The notes beneath the pieces are model-generated. The model saw only the letters and a program-made list of their open reading frames with translations, had not been told where the DNA came from and made no database searches. The position numbers and the translations under genes are program-made. Shown here piece by piece: positions 23,510 to 32,249 of a stretch of 64,000 nucleotides of DNA. The stretch comes from Desulforamulus ferrireducens (GTDB lineage: Bacteria; Bacillota; Desulfotomaculia; Desulfotomaculales; Desulfotomaculaceae): NCBI RefSeq assembly GCF_002005145.1, contig NZ_CP019698.1, positions 1,860,001 through 1,924,000 of the forward strand, in the 5' to 3' direction. Numbering within the stretch: the first letter of the stretch is position 1; every line of letters begins with the position of its first letter.

Positions 23510-25330
23510 ATGTGTGCTGATAATATTAATAGGGATTTATCACCTCCGAATAGCCAACAGGTTTCAGCGCCTTCAACTACTACGGAAAAAAAAGGCATGG
23601 TCTGGGTAAGCAATGGGAAGATATTTGTGGAAAATCCGACAGGAAATGCGCCTAAGGCCTCCATCATCCCCTGTCCGGAAATTAGTGTGCTTGTTAACGG
23701 CAGCCCCATAACCACAAAAACAGAATTAGCGCAGGAAGATACTATTGAAATACTCTCCAATAGCTATAGCGAAGCAGGCTATCTTAAAGTATTGGTATCC
23801 CCAGATAAAATGAACGCCATCATTGAAATAAAGAATGAATTCCTCAATACTTTTGAGTTAATTGACTGCCCACCTGCTCACGTGCTAACCTTAAAAGCCA
23901 AACGCAAAAGGGAACTGGTCTTTAATTATACTAAAGAAGCTTTAATAGAATTGCTGCACAGTAACAAGGTTACCTACGGCATTGATTTTACAGCCTTGGA
24001 GGACTTAATACGTAACCCACAAGATGGCATGTGTTTAGTAGCCAAAGGACTCCCACCCGGTGAGTCCACTGATGACTATATTGACCTAATCTTTGAACAT
24101 AAAACTAACCTTCCCTTGGATAATTACAACGGCAAGGTCAGTTTTAAAGAAATGAGTAATATACATTCAGTAACCTCCGGCGAAACATTGGCGCAAAAAA
24201 CTCTTGGACAAATTGGTACCCCTGGTATCAATGTTTTTAATCAACCATGTTTGGCACGGGAACCAAAACGCATTGAATTAATAGCAGGTCCAGGGGTTGA
24301 AATTACCGATGATGGCACCAGAGTCATTGCCAGTATAGATGGGCTACCTAAGGTTAAAAAATCTTCAAGCAGTATGGTTTTTACCGTTGAACCTGTCTTA
24401 ACAATAAATGGTGATGTCACAGTAAAGACAGGTAATATACGTTTCAAAGGTGACGTTAATATCCTGGGTTCCGTTGAGAATGATATGAGTGTCAGTGCCA
24501 CCGGTAACATCACCATTCATAATCTTATTACCAAGTGTACCATCATTGCCGGAGGCGATGTTACAGTTAATGGTAATATTGTTAACTCTGAAGTTGTCAG
24601 CGGTGGTTTTATTGTCCTGTGTAATACTCTTAAGCCCCTCTTAGTTGATTTACTTAAAATCATGGAAGATCTATATATTTCAGCTTCATTAATGCTGGAA
24701 AGGCTACCTGCTAATTCGCACATTAATTTTGGCAACATTTTAGTATTATTGATTGAAAAAAAGTTTCTCAGTTTCCCCTCTATCCTTGAAAGAACCAGCA
24801 AAAAGTTAAAAACCCTTGATTTAAAACTACTGGGAAACTACGAGAATACCTTAGAAAAAACTATTACCAGCTTGACCGGCATCAATATTCTCAATTACAA
24901 AGAACCGGCAGCATTCCAGCAAACACTGCATGAGTTGAATAAATTTTTCTATTTCGTTGATTCTTTAATTAATAAAAGATCAATGGTTAATGTCAAGGTG
25001 GCCTTAAATTCCGTTATTCGTAGTTCGGGAGATGTTATAGTCAGTAGCGGGTTATTTAACACCCACATTATAGCCGAAGGTAGCGTTAAGGTTGACGGCA
25101 TTGTACGAGGCGGCATCATCGAAGCCAAGGATGATGTTACCATTAAGCAAATTGGTTCTGAAATGGGCACTAAATCCTTAGTTATGGTGACCCCGGATAA
25201 AAAGATTAAATTAGAGCGCGCCCTGGACGGAGTAACCGTGCAAGTGGGAAAAATGTCTCGGATTTTGGACAGACCGATGCAAAATATTGAAGTATCCCTG
25301 GATGAAGAAGGTTACCTGCAAATTAAATAG
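23510..25330 (+). CDS. fapA: FapA-family protein (DUF342)
   Basis: 606 aa, with a strong AGGAGGT site. An N-terminal non-conserved domain (about 1-110), then the DUF342 core: GVEITDDGTRVIASIDGLPKV and a right-handed beta-helix region of short repeats (GDVTVKTGNIRFKGDVNILGSV, GNITIHNLITKCTIIAGGDVTVNGNIV). A helical insertion (about 375-485) follows, then more beta-helix turns (GDVIVSSGLFNTHIIAEGSVKVDGIVRGG). Family members are linked to flagellar assembly and cell-surface polymers; the exact role is unknown. No flagellar genes are in the window, but a sigma-D-like promoter precedes it. Confidence 0.85.
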   Translation: MCADNINRDLSPPNSQQVSAPSTTTEKKGMVWVSNGKIFVENPTGNAPKASIIPCPEISVLVNGSPITTKTELAQEDTIEILSNSYSEAGYLKVLVSPDKMNAIIEIKNEFLNTFELIDCPPAHVLTLKAKRKRELVFNYTKEALIELLHSNKVTYGIDFTALEDLIRNPQDGMCLVAKGLPPGESTDDYIDLIFEHKTNLPLDNYNGKVSFKEMSNIHSVTSGETLAQKTLGQIGTPGINVFNQPCLAREPKRIELIAGPGVEITDDGTRVIASIDGLPKVKKSSSSMVFTVEPVLTINGDVTVKTGNIRFKGDVNILGSVENDMSVSATGNITIHNLITKCTIIAGGDVTVNGNIVNSEVVSGGFIVLCNTLKPLLVDLLKIMEDLYISASLMLERLPANSHINFGNILVLLIEKKFLSFPSILERTSKKLKTLDLKLLGNYENTLEKTITSLTGINILNYKEPAAFQQTLHELNKFFYFVDSLINKRSMVNVKVALNSVIRSSGDVIVSSGLFNTHIIAEGSVKVDGIVRGGIIEAKDDVTIKQIGSEMGTKSLVMVTPDKKIKLERALDGVTVQVGKMSRILDRPMQNIEVSLDEEGYLQIK

Positions 25331-25337
25331 AAATAAA

Positions 25338-25369
25338 CTAAGGCCAGTTGAATTGACAACTGGCCTTAG
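25338..25369. terminator. Terminator after fapA (bidirectional)
   Basis: CTAAGGCCAGTTG (25338-25350) with its exact complement CAACTGGCCTTAG (25357-25369), six-base loop. It serves fapA and the convergent small gene. Confidence 0.9.
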
Positions 25370-25372
25370 CAT

Positions 25373-25573
25373 TTATTCTTTATTAGTCTCTTCTTCGTCT
25401 TGAAAAAAAGTGTACAACACTACCAGACAGGATATGATGGGAATTAGCACCAGTGCATGATCACTGCTATATAACCTGATGGCAAAATAAAACAAAAGTG
25501 CTATCAAGACACAAGGAAAAATACTCACAAAGAAGGTGACAAATTCTTTAACAACGGATAGACTTATTTTCAT
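25373..25573 (-). CDS. Small two-span membrane protein, unknown
   Basis: 66 aa from the second ATG (25573), seven bases after GAGGG; the first ATG two codons earlier touches that site. Two hydrophobic helices (about 10-30 and 38-56) and an acidic tail QDEEETNKE. No family recognised. It ends right at the fapA terminator and stands alone. Confidence 0.6.
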   Translation of the reverse strand: MKISLSVVKEFVTFFVSIFPCVLIALLFYFAIRLYSSDHALVLIPIISCLVVLYTFFQDEEETNKE

Positions 25574-25701
25574 AGCCATCCCTCGTTCCTAAAGTAACGA
25601 TCACTCTTTGTGATATTTTATCCTTATAGATATTTAGAAGCAAGGGATTTTACAGAATTATTAAATTTTTGACAAAAATTTTAGTCCGATGAGTGACAAC
25701 T

Positions 25702-26145
25702 TTATTTAATTATCAGTAATGAATTTGTTAGGTTGCTAATCAACTTTTCTTTAACTTTACTGGAGGTATTACCCGGTGCTTTGGGTTTAGTACCTAAAAT
25801 TATTAAGTCATACTTCCCTTGCATTATTTCGTCGGCTATGATATTGGCGGGTTTCCCATTTCTCACCTTCCACTCCATTTCAACTCCCAGTGAGCTTGTG
25901 AGAGCGGTAAAGAATTCGTAAATCTCTTTTTGCTTGGTACGAGCCATATTGTGGATATACTCAATGAACTGATCCTTTGTAATAGCGCTGGCCAATTGGT
26001 CCACATAACCATAATGATCCAGGTGTGTCTCGGCAACATGAATAATGGTAACTTTACACTTCAGCAGTTTGATAAACTCAGTCAGCTCCTGCCGAAAGTT
26101 GTCCTTTTCTTCCCCATGTACAGCCACTAAAACGTTATTATACAT
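25702..26145 (-). CDS. Universal stress protein, UspA family
   Basis: 147 aa. Usp fold: YNNVLVAVHGEEKDNFRQE at the start, VTIIHVAETHLDH, and the C-terminal DLIILGTKPKAPGNTSSKVKEKLISNLTNSLLIIK. The ATP-binding loop G-x2-G-x9-G(S/T) is altered (GTKPKAPGNTSSK), so ATP binding is uncertain. It lies downstream of the yeiH/small-membrane-protein operon, but a strong terminator (26178-26212) separates it. Confidence 0.85.
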   Translation of the reverse strand: MYNNVLVAVHGEEKDNFRQELTEFIKLLKCKVTIIHVAETHLDHYGYVDQLASAITKDQFIEYIHNMARTKQKEIYEFFTALTSSLGVEMEWKVRNGKPANIIADEIMQGKYDLIILGTKPKAPGNTSSKVKEKLISNLTNSLLIIK

Positions 26146-26177
26146 AAAATCTCCCCTACTTTAACCTGCATATAGTA

Positions 26178-26212
26178 TGGCAGGGTAGGTTAAAATTTAA
26201 CCTACCCTGCCA
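26178..26212 (-). terminator. Strong terminator between the 41-aa gene and usp
   Basis: TGGCAGGGTAGGTTAAA (26178-26194) pairs throughout with TTTAACCTACCCTGCCA (26196-26212), a 17-bp stem with almost no loop. On the minus strand it lies just after the small gene's stop. Confidence 0.8.
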
Positions 26213-26229
26213 CCTACTGCAGAACCAAT

Positions 26230-26355
26230 TTATGCCATGATTTTAGATATAATCAACAAGATAATACCAAGGGTAATTACCATGTAGTCTTGTTTTCTAA
26301 CCTTCATATCAGCAGCTCTTTGCTCATTTATGGCAGCATTGTCCTTTTCACTCAT
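26230..26355 (-). CDS. 41-aa single-span membrane protein paired with YeiH transporter 1
   Basis: ATG at 26355 with GGAGGTG nine bases upstream, 41 bases after the stop of the transporter gene at 26397. It encodes a charged N-terminal half (SEKDNAAINEQRAADMKVRKQDY) and one hydrophobic helix (MVITLGIILLIISKIM) at the C-terminus. A strong terminator follows. The second YeiH gene at 32250-33380 is also followed by a small single-span protein with a similar junction (charged, E/Q-D-Y, then the helix). I infer an accessory subunit or stabiliser of the transporter; no family name is known to me. Confidence 0.75.
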   Translation of the reverse strand: MSEKDNAAINEQRAADMKVRKQDYMVITLGIILLIISKIMA

Positions 26356-26396
26356 TCAGTAGCACCTCCACTTTTATATTCTAGCTAACCGATTAA

Positions 26397-27473
26397 TTAA
26401 AAGGGAAGCAGATATTTTACTACCAGCAGTGCGATAATTGCCTTAGCAGCACCTACGATGAAACCTAGAATAATACCATCTTTACCTGCAGCCTTCATAT
26501 CGGAGAACTTGGTGGTCAAACCGATACTAGCAAAACCTAAGGCAAAGCACCAGTTCATGATATTACCAGCAAATTTAACTTCTTCTTTGCTGAATACACC
26601 AAAGGTGTTAGCAATAACGGCGATTAAGAAGGCCAGAACGAATACAGGGAACTTGTCCATAATAAATTGAGTTTTGTTAATGTTGCTGGAAGCTTGGGTA
26701 TCGTTTTTGAGAACGAACATTACAGCATACAGTACCACGAAGGGCAGTAATACTACACGACCCATGTTATAAATACCAGCCATTAGACCAGCATCTTGAC
26801 CATATGCCATACCGGCAGCCAGAACTTGAGCGGAGTTAACGATACCTACACCAACCCAGGCACCAAACTGGTTTTCAGTTAAGCCCATTGCTTTACCTAA
26901 AGCCGGGAAGGTAAAGAGTGCCAGCAGACCAAAGATCAGGATGGTGGCAATGGTGTAAGCCATTTCTTGACCTTTAGCTTTAACCGCAGGACCGGTAGCT
27001 ACGGTAGCGGAAACACCGCAAATGGAGAAACCAGCAGCTAAACAACCAGCTAATGAATCAGTCATTTTGAAATACTTACGTAACCAGAAGGTAAAAATAA
27101 CGGTAGCAAACAACATAATGGTAATGAAAGCCATACTTACTGAACCAACTTTAACCAAAGAGGCAAAGGTGTATTTGGTACCCATAATTACAATACCTGT
27201 TTTAGTTAAAATGGTTGAATACTTAAGGCCTGGCTCCAGAACAGAAGGAACACCAATGGTGTTACGAATGATCATACCAAATAGGATGGCTAATAGGATG
27301 TGGTTTAAAAGGGATACTTCATAAAATTTGGGATAATTTGTTTTCAGAAAACCTTCGCCCCACATAGCAGCCATAGCTAGCAATACAACTAAAATTAGTC
27401 CTGGAATTGCTTTAATAATTGTTTCACTAATGCTTTGACTTTTGACCTGTAATTGTGCTTGTGACAATTTCAA
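26397..27473 (-). CDS. YeiH/UPF0324-family transporter 1 (putative sulfate exporter family)
   Basis: 358 aa, TTG start at 27473 after GGAGGTG (a second TTG two codons on is possible). About ten hydrophobic helices. Family patterns: LNHILLAILFGMIIRNTIGVP, GLKYSTILTKTGIVIMGTKY, LAAGFSICGVSATVATGPAVKAKGQEMAYTIA, GVGIVNSAQVLAAGMAYG. The Cons_hypoth698 family is named for putative sulfate/sulfonate-derived anion export, though substrates are mostly unproven. Followed by the 41-aa membrane protein, preceded by a membrane-anchored protein; divergent from a two-component system that may control it. Confidence 0.9.
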   Translation of the reverse strand: MKLSQAQLQVKSQSISETIIKAIPGLILVVLLAMAAMWGEGFLKTNYPKFYEVSLLNHILLAILFGMIIRNTIGVPSVLEPGLKYSTILTKTGIVIMGTKYTFASLVKVGSVSMAFITIMLFATVIFTFWLRKYFKMTDSLAGCLAAGFSICGVSATVATGPAVKAKGQEMAYTIATILIFGLLALFTFPALGKAMGLTENQFGAWVGVGIVNSAQVLAAGMAYGQDAGLMAGIYNMGRVVLLPFVVLYAVMFVLKNDTQASSNINKTQFIMDKFPVFVLAFLIAVIANTFGVFSKEEVKFAGNIMNWCFALGFASIGLTTKFSDMKAAGKDGIILGFIVGAAKAIIALLVVKYLLPF

Positions 27474-27557
27474 TGCACCTCCATTTTTTTGACTTACTTA
27501 AATGAAACGCAAAGCAAGTTTTGTTTTCCAATCCTCCTCCTTCCGGTTAATAAGGTG

Positions 27558-28019
27558 CTAATATACAGAAACTAAGGGTAGGGTATCATAATATTGCTTA
27601 TCTTCTAATTTTGAAATGCTACGAACCAGGAAACTATTATCTTTAAACTGACCCCTTACTTCTACCTGGTCTTTTACTACCAAATCAATGGTTTCGTTAT
27701 ACTTCGGACCTACATATTTTCGGAAGATAGTATTTACTTGTCCATTAAGTTTTGTATCAATTACCATTTGACCTTCAATGCATATTAGGTCTCCATCAAC
27801 ATGTCTATCCCATTGTATTTCTATAATTTCACCAGAAATAACATCAACATCTGGAATTTGGGATTCCCTTAGTATCTTGTTTATTCTGCCAACATTTAAC
27901 ATTAACTTAGGTAATATAATAATTACTAAAGGTGTCAAGCATAGTATTAAAATTATTATCCAACCATACCATTTTACAAGCTTTTCTTTTTTAGGTTGAG
28001 AGACGATTTGTTTATGCAC
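27558..28019 (-). CDS. Membrane-anchored protein with a beta-rich extracytoplasmic domain, unknown
   Basis: 153 aa, GTG start about ten bases after GGGGATG. One membrane helix (about 18-42, WYGWIIILILCLTPLVIIILP) and then a small beta-strand-rich domain outside (ISGEIIEIQWDRHVDGDLICIEGQMVI, DLVVKDQVEVRGQFKDNSFLV) that looks like an OB-fold, but I do not recognise a family. It is the first gene on the minus side of the divergent promoter and lies 84 bases before the YeiH transporter gene, so probably co-transcribed and involved in the same function. Confidence 0.6.
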   Translation of the reverse strand: MHKQIVSQPKKEKLVKWYGWIIILILCLTPLVIIILPKLMLNVGRINKILRESQIPDVDVISGEIIEIQWDRHVDGDLICIEGQMVIDTKLNGQVNTIFRKYVGPKYNETIDLVVKDQVEVRGQFKDNSFLVRSISKLEDKQYYDTLPLVSVY

Positions 28020-28343
28020 TACATGATCATCCCCTACTATGTGTTCTCGCTTGTATTCACTTGCACAATCATCTTCTAATATTTGCTTTAATTGAATCTT
28101 AATATTTCTTTATCTAAGAATCAATAATTCAGGAAGACTATGAATGCAATTAGCCACGGGATGACACTTTTGCGTCAGTTCGCCGATTATTATTGTGTAT
28201 TCCACAGGACCATTATTTTGTCATATAGGTGACATTCGTTTAACAATCTATTGGAAATTGTCAAGAGGATTCCGGTATTGTTTGTCGAACATTAGCATAA
28301 TGAGCTAATAGTATAACTAAAAGTAATAATTGGATGGGATAAA
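28020..28343. promoter_or_regulatory. Divergent promoter region, YeiH locus and histidine kinase
   Basis: 324 bases between the divergent transporter operon and the kinase gene. AT-rich with TATA-like boxes (AATATTTCTTTATC) on the minus side and CATAATGAGCTAATAGTATAAC on the plus side. I see no strong palindrome. NarL-type sites cannot be called by eye here. Confidence 0.4.
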
Positions 28344-29969
28344 ATGTCAATAAACAAAAAGTATCTAACCATAGCAATTATTTTAGTTTTCCTTTCCTTA
28401 GCCAGCTGCTTATTTTTATTTAAAAATATCAATCAAGCACATTTGCAAATAAGCACGCTCCAGCAGGATCAAGGACGTATTGCCCAGTTACAGCAATTTA
28501 CCTACAACTTAGATCTTTTAGGTGTTAGTGTAGGTGATTATATTCTTTTTCAGAATGAGTCCGACTTAGATTTTTACTATAAGTCAGGATCGGATTTGCT
28601 TAAAGATGAAGTAAGTCTTTATGAACCTGAGAATCCCGAACGCAACAAAAAAGTTCTTGATTTAATAGAAACTTACCACGCTTATTTATCTTTTATTGAG
28701 TCCAGAGTCCTGCAAGAGGATATTGTCAATCGAGAAGCTTTGTTTCAAGATAATGAAGAATTTGCTAATAGTCTGAGAATAAAAGCCAATGTAGTCCTCA
28801 ATTCCTACCAACAAGAAGTAACCAGTTATTCCGAGGCAATTAATCATAACAGTAGTCAAATTAGGTATCTTGTGCTTTTTATATTAATCTCATCCCTTCT
28901 ACTGCTACCCTTTCTGTTATATTTGATTTTTAAACCTATTATTAAGAAGGGTTTATATCTGGACTATTGTTTTAGTAATACTGACACCTGCCTACTCTTT
29001 ATCAACAGTGAGGGTGTAGTGAAGGACATAAATAAAGCGGCCCAGGATCTTTTTGAGATGTTACCCGAGGCCCTATTGGAAAAGAATATTAATAAGTTTC
29101 CCGAAGAAATGCCTCAATTACAAAGAATAACCCAACCGTTGCTTCATACGCTGATGTATCAAGAGGAACAACTTAAAGTTCGGGTCACTTTTTACAAAGA
29201 TGGTCGTCCTATAGAATTATCAGTAGATTATATACCTGTCTTTTTAATGAATAGATTGGTGGGGGCCCTGATGATGGCTAGAACTGCCACCAATCAAAAG
29301 GATAAACCTCTTTTGTTGGATACCTTGGAAAAGGAAAGAAAGAGAATTTCCATTGAAATACACGATTGGATTGCCAGGTATATGTCTACCATCATTCATT
29401 CCTTAGATTTTTCCCTCAAATTGCACCAAAAAGGAGAATTAATGGGACAAGAATTAATGCAGCGTCTTTCCGACCTGAGGAACCATTGTCAAAACGCAGC
29501 CATCGAAATGCGCGGCATTATGAATGATATTCACCCTTACCTGATAGATAAAGTAGGGTTAATCTCGGCCTTAGAATCATATATACCAATCTTTGAAAAG
29601 TTAAATAAAATTAGGGTTTTTATTTTTTACCAAGATAGGGCTTTGCGTATTAAAAAGAAAGATGAGATTATTATCTACAGAATTATCCAAGAAGCTCTCA
29701 GTAATGTCGTTAAACATGCTAATGCCACAGAAGTGGATATTAATTTTACCATTGAAAACAAGTCTTTAACCATTGAAGTCATGGATAACGGGGATAAACA
29801 GGAGGATTTTGTGGCCGGCAAGGGTCTCTGGGGAATGAAAGAAAGGGCAAGTCTAATCGGTGCCGAAATTCATTTTGGATACTGTGAGACCGGCTTTTGT
29901 GTTACCCTCAAAGTACCTATTTTACCAGGAGGAGAAACAGATGGAGAAAATCAAAATTATGTTGATTGA
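28344..29969 (+). CDS. Sensor histidine kinase, NarL/LuxR-partner type (HisKA_3)
   Basis: 541 aa. Two membrane helices (about 8-26 and 177-197) enclose a helical extracytoplasmic sensor of about 150 residues. A PAS-like domain follows (about 205-315: DYCFSNTDTCLLFINSEGVVKDINKAAQDLF). The HisKA_3 box ERKRISIEIHDWIARY carries His 340, and the HATPase has RIIQEALSNVVKHANA and GKGLWGMKERA. The response regulator gene overlaps its 3' end by 29 bases. It probably senses an external small molecule and controls the divergent and convergent YeiH operons; this is inferred from position. Confidence 0.9.
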   Translation: MSINKKYLTIAIILVFLSLASCLFLFKNINQAHLQISTLQQDQGRIAQLQQFTYNLDLLGVSVGDYILFQNESDLDFYYKSGSDLLKDEVSLYEPENPERNKKVLDLIETYHAYLSFIESRVLQEDIVNREALFQDNEEFANSLRIKANVVLNSYQQEVTSYSEAINHNSSQIRYLVLFILISSLLLLPFLLYLIFKPIIKKGLYLDYCFSNTDTCLLFINSEGVVKDINKAAQDLFEMLPEALLEKNINKFPEEMPQLQRITQPLLHTLMYQEEQLKVRVTFYKDGRPIELSVDYIPVFLMNRLVGALMMARTATNQKDKPLLLDTLEKERKRISIEIHDWIARYMSTIIHSLDFSLKLHQKGELMGQELMQRLSDLRNHCQNAAIEMRGIMNDIHPYLIDKVGLISALESYIPIFEKLNKIRVFIFYQDRALRIKKKDEIIIYRIIQEALSNVVKHANATEVDINFTIENKSLTIEVMDNGDKQEDFVAGKGLWGMKERASLIGAEIHFGYCETGFCVTLKVPILPGGETDGENQNYVD

Positions 29970-30555
29970 AGACCATAACGTCTTCCGACAGGGGCTTAAG
30001 CAACTACTGGAACTGGAAAATAATATGTCGGTGGTGGCTGAAGCTGGCTCTTGCCAAGAAGCCTTAGCTAAACTAACTCCTGATATTGATGTGATTTTGC
30101 TTGATATCGGTTTACCTGACGGAGATGGGTTGGATTTAGCAGTACAAATCAAGAATAAGTATCCCAACATTAAGCATGTCGCCCTTACCACCTATGATGA
30201 TCCCATCTTTATAAAAAAGGCTATGGAATGCGGTGTAAAGGGATTTGTACCAAAATATGCCTTTTTTGATGAAATAAAATCCGCTGTACTAATGACAAGC
30301 CGCGGCGGTTCCTATTTATATCCAGGATTAAATACCGAAACCTTACTTCATCTTTCTGATGTCGGATTATCTGATAAAGAAATGAACATTCTTAGTTTGT
30401 TAGCCAGTGGCAAAAATCAGAAGGAAATTGCCTCTGATTTATATATGAGCCTTTCAACCTTTAGAAGAAGATTAAGGGATATTTTTACCAAACTAAATGT
30501 ACACTCAGTGGAAGAAGCCCTGACCGTTGCCGTAAAGAGGGGCATTATCAAGTAA
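29941..30555 (+). CDS. LuxR/NarL-type response regulator
   Basis: 204 aa from the ATG at 29941, ten bases after AGGAGGAG; it overlaps the kinase gene by 29 bases, showing translational coupling. Receiver with LIEDHNVFRQGLKQLL and phospho-acceptor D55 in VILLDIGLPDGDG. The HTH is LuxR-type at about 140-200 (LSDKEMNILSLLASGKNQKEIASDLYMSLSTFRRRLRDIF). The residue usually Lys before the turn is retained in KYAF only loosely. Confidence 0.92.
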   Translation: MEKIKIMLIEDHNVFRQGLKQLLELENNMSVVAEAGSCQEALAKLTPDIDVILLDIGLPDGDGLDLAVQIKNKYPNIKHVALTTYDDPIFIKKAMECGVKGFVPKYAFFDEIKSAVLMTSRGGSYLYPGLNTETLLHLSDVGLSDKEMNILSLLASGKNQKEIASDLYMSLSTFRRRLRDIFTKLNVHSVEEALTVAVKRGIIK

Positions 30556-30573
30556 TTACTCGGAGGAAGTGCC

Positions 30574-32025
30574 ATGAAACAGTCCCCCTTAATCCGAACC
30601 TTTTTCCCTAGTTTTTTTACGGTATTCCTCATTAGTATATTTATTGTTTTTGCTATCATGGAGTATCGCCACACCAAAAATCTCTTTAGCCAATATGAAG
30701 CAGGTATTCAGCAGATAGCATTAAGTAATACCAACCGGTTTCTGGATGACATAAATAATATTACAGTTGATGCAGCCAGAAGAATTGAGGTACAAAACAT
30801 TAACATTAATCAACATATAGATACCCTAATACGAAACCCTCTGATTAAGGATGTCTATGTCTTGACCAGTGATGGCAATATTATAGCCGCCAGTAATGCT
30901 GAACGTACCATCAGTAACTCTTTAGTCAGTGATGCAGCAAAGCTAAAAAAATATACTACCTTGATGTCCCCTGTCCACGATGACAAAACTTCTGGCAATA
31001 AGCTTGTTACCATCTTTACACCCTTGCCAAATTATGAGCAAGGTATCTTGGTCATTGATTTTTCCCTGGAAAAGTTTCAAAATATGATCTTACAAGATTT
31101 AATAAGCAAGAATTTCACTGTTGCCGTCTTTGATCAAAACGGCAATGCCGTTTTCTGGCCCTTTGAGGACAAGCTACTCAGTGGGTTCGTTTTTAACCAG
31201 GAAAGCTATGTGTTAGAAAACAAAAGATATAATGTCCTTTCGGCACAAACAGACAACGCCTGGCTTATTTATTTCTTCTTTCCGGCTAACAATATTGAAA
31301 TATTTAGAGCTATTACCGTTTTGCTGCTGGTTTTTGCCTTGTATGTTTGCCTTTACGAACTGTTGGTGGAGTACTGGGGGGTCAATACAGCTAAAACCTA
31401 CTTTGAAAACATTGATTTTGCCATTTTTAACCAAATTAACGAAGGAGTAATTATTGCTAATAACTCGGGGCGAATTTTATTTGCCAACGAAACCGCTCAT
31501 CATATGTTTGCCGAACGAAAAAACCTCTTAAGAAATGTTCGTCTTAAGGAAATTCTCGGCAATGTGGATTTGCAAAGGGAAAATTACGGTTCCCAATCCT
31601 TTTCCTTAAAGTTATCGGATAAGTTGTTAAAGGCCATCCACTCGCCAATTATTAAAAACAATAAGATATTGGGGTCCCTTACGGTACTTAGAAACGAAGT
31701 GGATGGTGATACCAGTATCTCCCATGTTATGGATAAGGTCTTTGAGAGTATTCCCCAGGGTATCATTTTTGTCAATAAGCAACATGAAATTTCCCAGGCC
31801 AACCTTATTGCCAAATGTTACTTTGCCAACCTAATCAAAGGTATCAGTATTGAGTTGGTGGACCGGGAATTGGCTGACTTTATTTATAAGAACATTGATT
31901 CTGGTTCCGTGAAAAGAGTACAACTTTCCTCAGGGGTCACCTGTGAAGTTACCCCCGTGCATGATGAAGATGGTATCTATGTGGGAACCGTTGTTTATAT
32001 TCTTAGTGAAACTACAGCAATATAA
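30574..32025 (+). CDS. Cache-PAS sensor protein without an output domain
   Basis: 483 aa, ATG after CGGAGGA, 18 bases downstream of the response regulator and thus in its operon. Membrane helix (about 10-30), a Cache-type extracytoplasmic domain (about 35-225: DVYVLTSDGNIIAASNAERT, FTVAVFDQNGNAVFWPF), second helix (about 230-255), then two PAS domains (about 280-370 and 385-480). After the second PAS the protein ends; no HisKA, HATPase, GGDEF, HAMP-MCP or HTH domain is present. It may pass a signal to the adjacent kinase by contact. Truncation is possible, but a terminator follows within a few bases, so the end looks natural. Confidence 0.8.
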   Translation: MKQSPLIRTFFPSFFTVFLISIFIVFAIMEYRHTKNLFSQYEAGIQQIALSNTNRFLDDINNITVDAARRIEVQNININQHIDTLIRNPLIKDVYVLTSDGNIIAASNAERTISNSLVSDAAKLKKYTTLMSPVHDDKTSGNKLVTIFTPLPNYEQGILVIDFSLEKFQNMILQDLISKNFTVAVFDQNGNAVFWPFEDKLLSGFVFNQESYVLENKRYNVLSAQTDNAWLIYFFFPANNIEIFRAITVLLLVFALYVCLYELLVEYWGVNTAKTYFENIDFAIFNQINEGVIIANNSGRILFANETAHHMFAERKNLLRNVRLKEILGNVDLQRENYGSQSFSLKLSDKLLKAIHSPIIKNNKILGSLTVLRNEVDGDTSISHVMDKVFESIPQGIIFVNKQHEISQANLIAKCYFANLIKGISIELVDRELADFIYKNIDSGSVKRVQLSSGVTCEVTPVHDEDGIYVGTVVYILSETTAI

Positions 32026-32056
32026 AACCCTTACCGATTTTTGGTAAGGGTTTTTT
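32025..32056 (+). terminator. Terminator of the two-component operon
   Basis: AAACCCTTACC (32025-32035) with GGTAAGGGTTT (32043-32053), then a T run to 32057. It begins at the stop codon of the sensor gene. Confidence 0.92.
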
Positions 32057-32063
32057 TGCGTCT

Positions 32064-32237
32064 TTATTGATGCATGATCAGTACTAATATAATTATTAAG
32101 GCAGCTAAAGATAAAGCGGCATAGTCTTCCATGCGTTCCGTTAAAAAGGGAGAAAAGAGTCTTGGTGTATTTGGTGCATTCTCCTTGTCTTTTTTCTTTC
32201 TTTCTAATTCGGTATCCCTTAACTTTTCATTCTTCAC
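32064..32237 (-). CDS. 57-aa single-span membrane protein paired with YeiH transporter 2
   Basis: GTG at 32237, seven bases after GGTGATG, 12 bases after the transporter stop. Very charged N-terminus (KNEKLRDTELERKKKDKEN), a linker, then MEDY and one helix (AALSLAALIIILVLIM). The layout mirrors the 41-aa protein behind the other YeiH gene: both end in a helix that begins right after Asp-Tyr. It is convergent with the sensor operon. A longer plus-strand frame over the same DNA has no family character. Probably an accessory subunit; unknown family. Confidence 0.72.
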   Translation of the reverse strand: MKNEKLRDTELERKKKDKENAPNTPRLFSPFLTERMEDYAALSLAALIIILVLIMHQ

Positions 32238-32249
32238 TTTATCATCACC

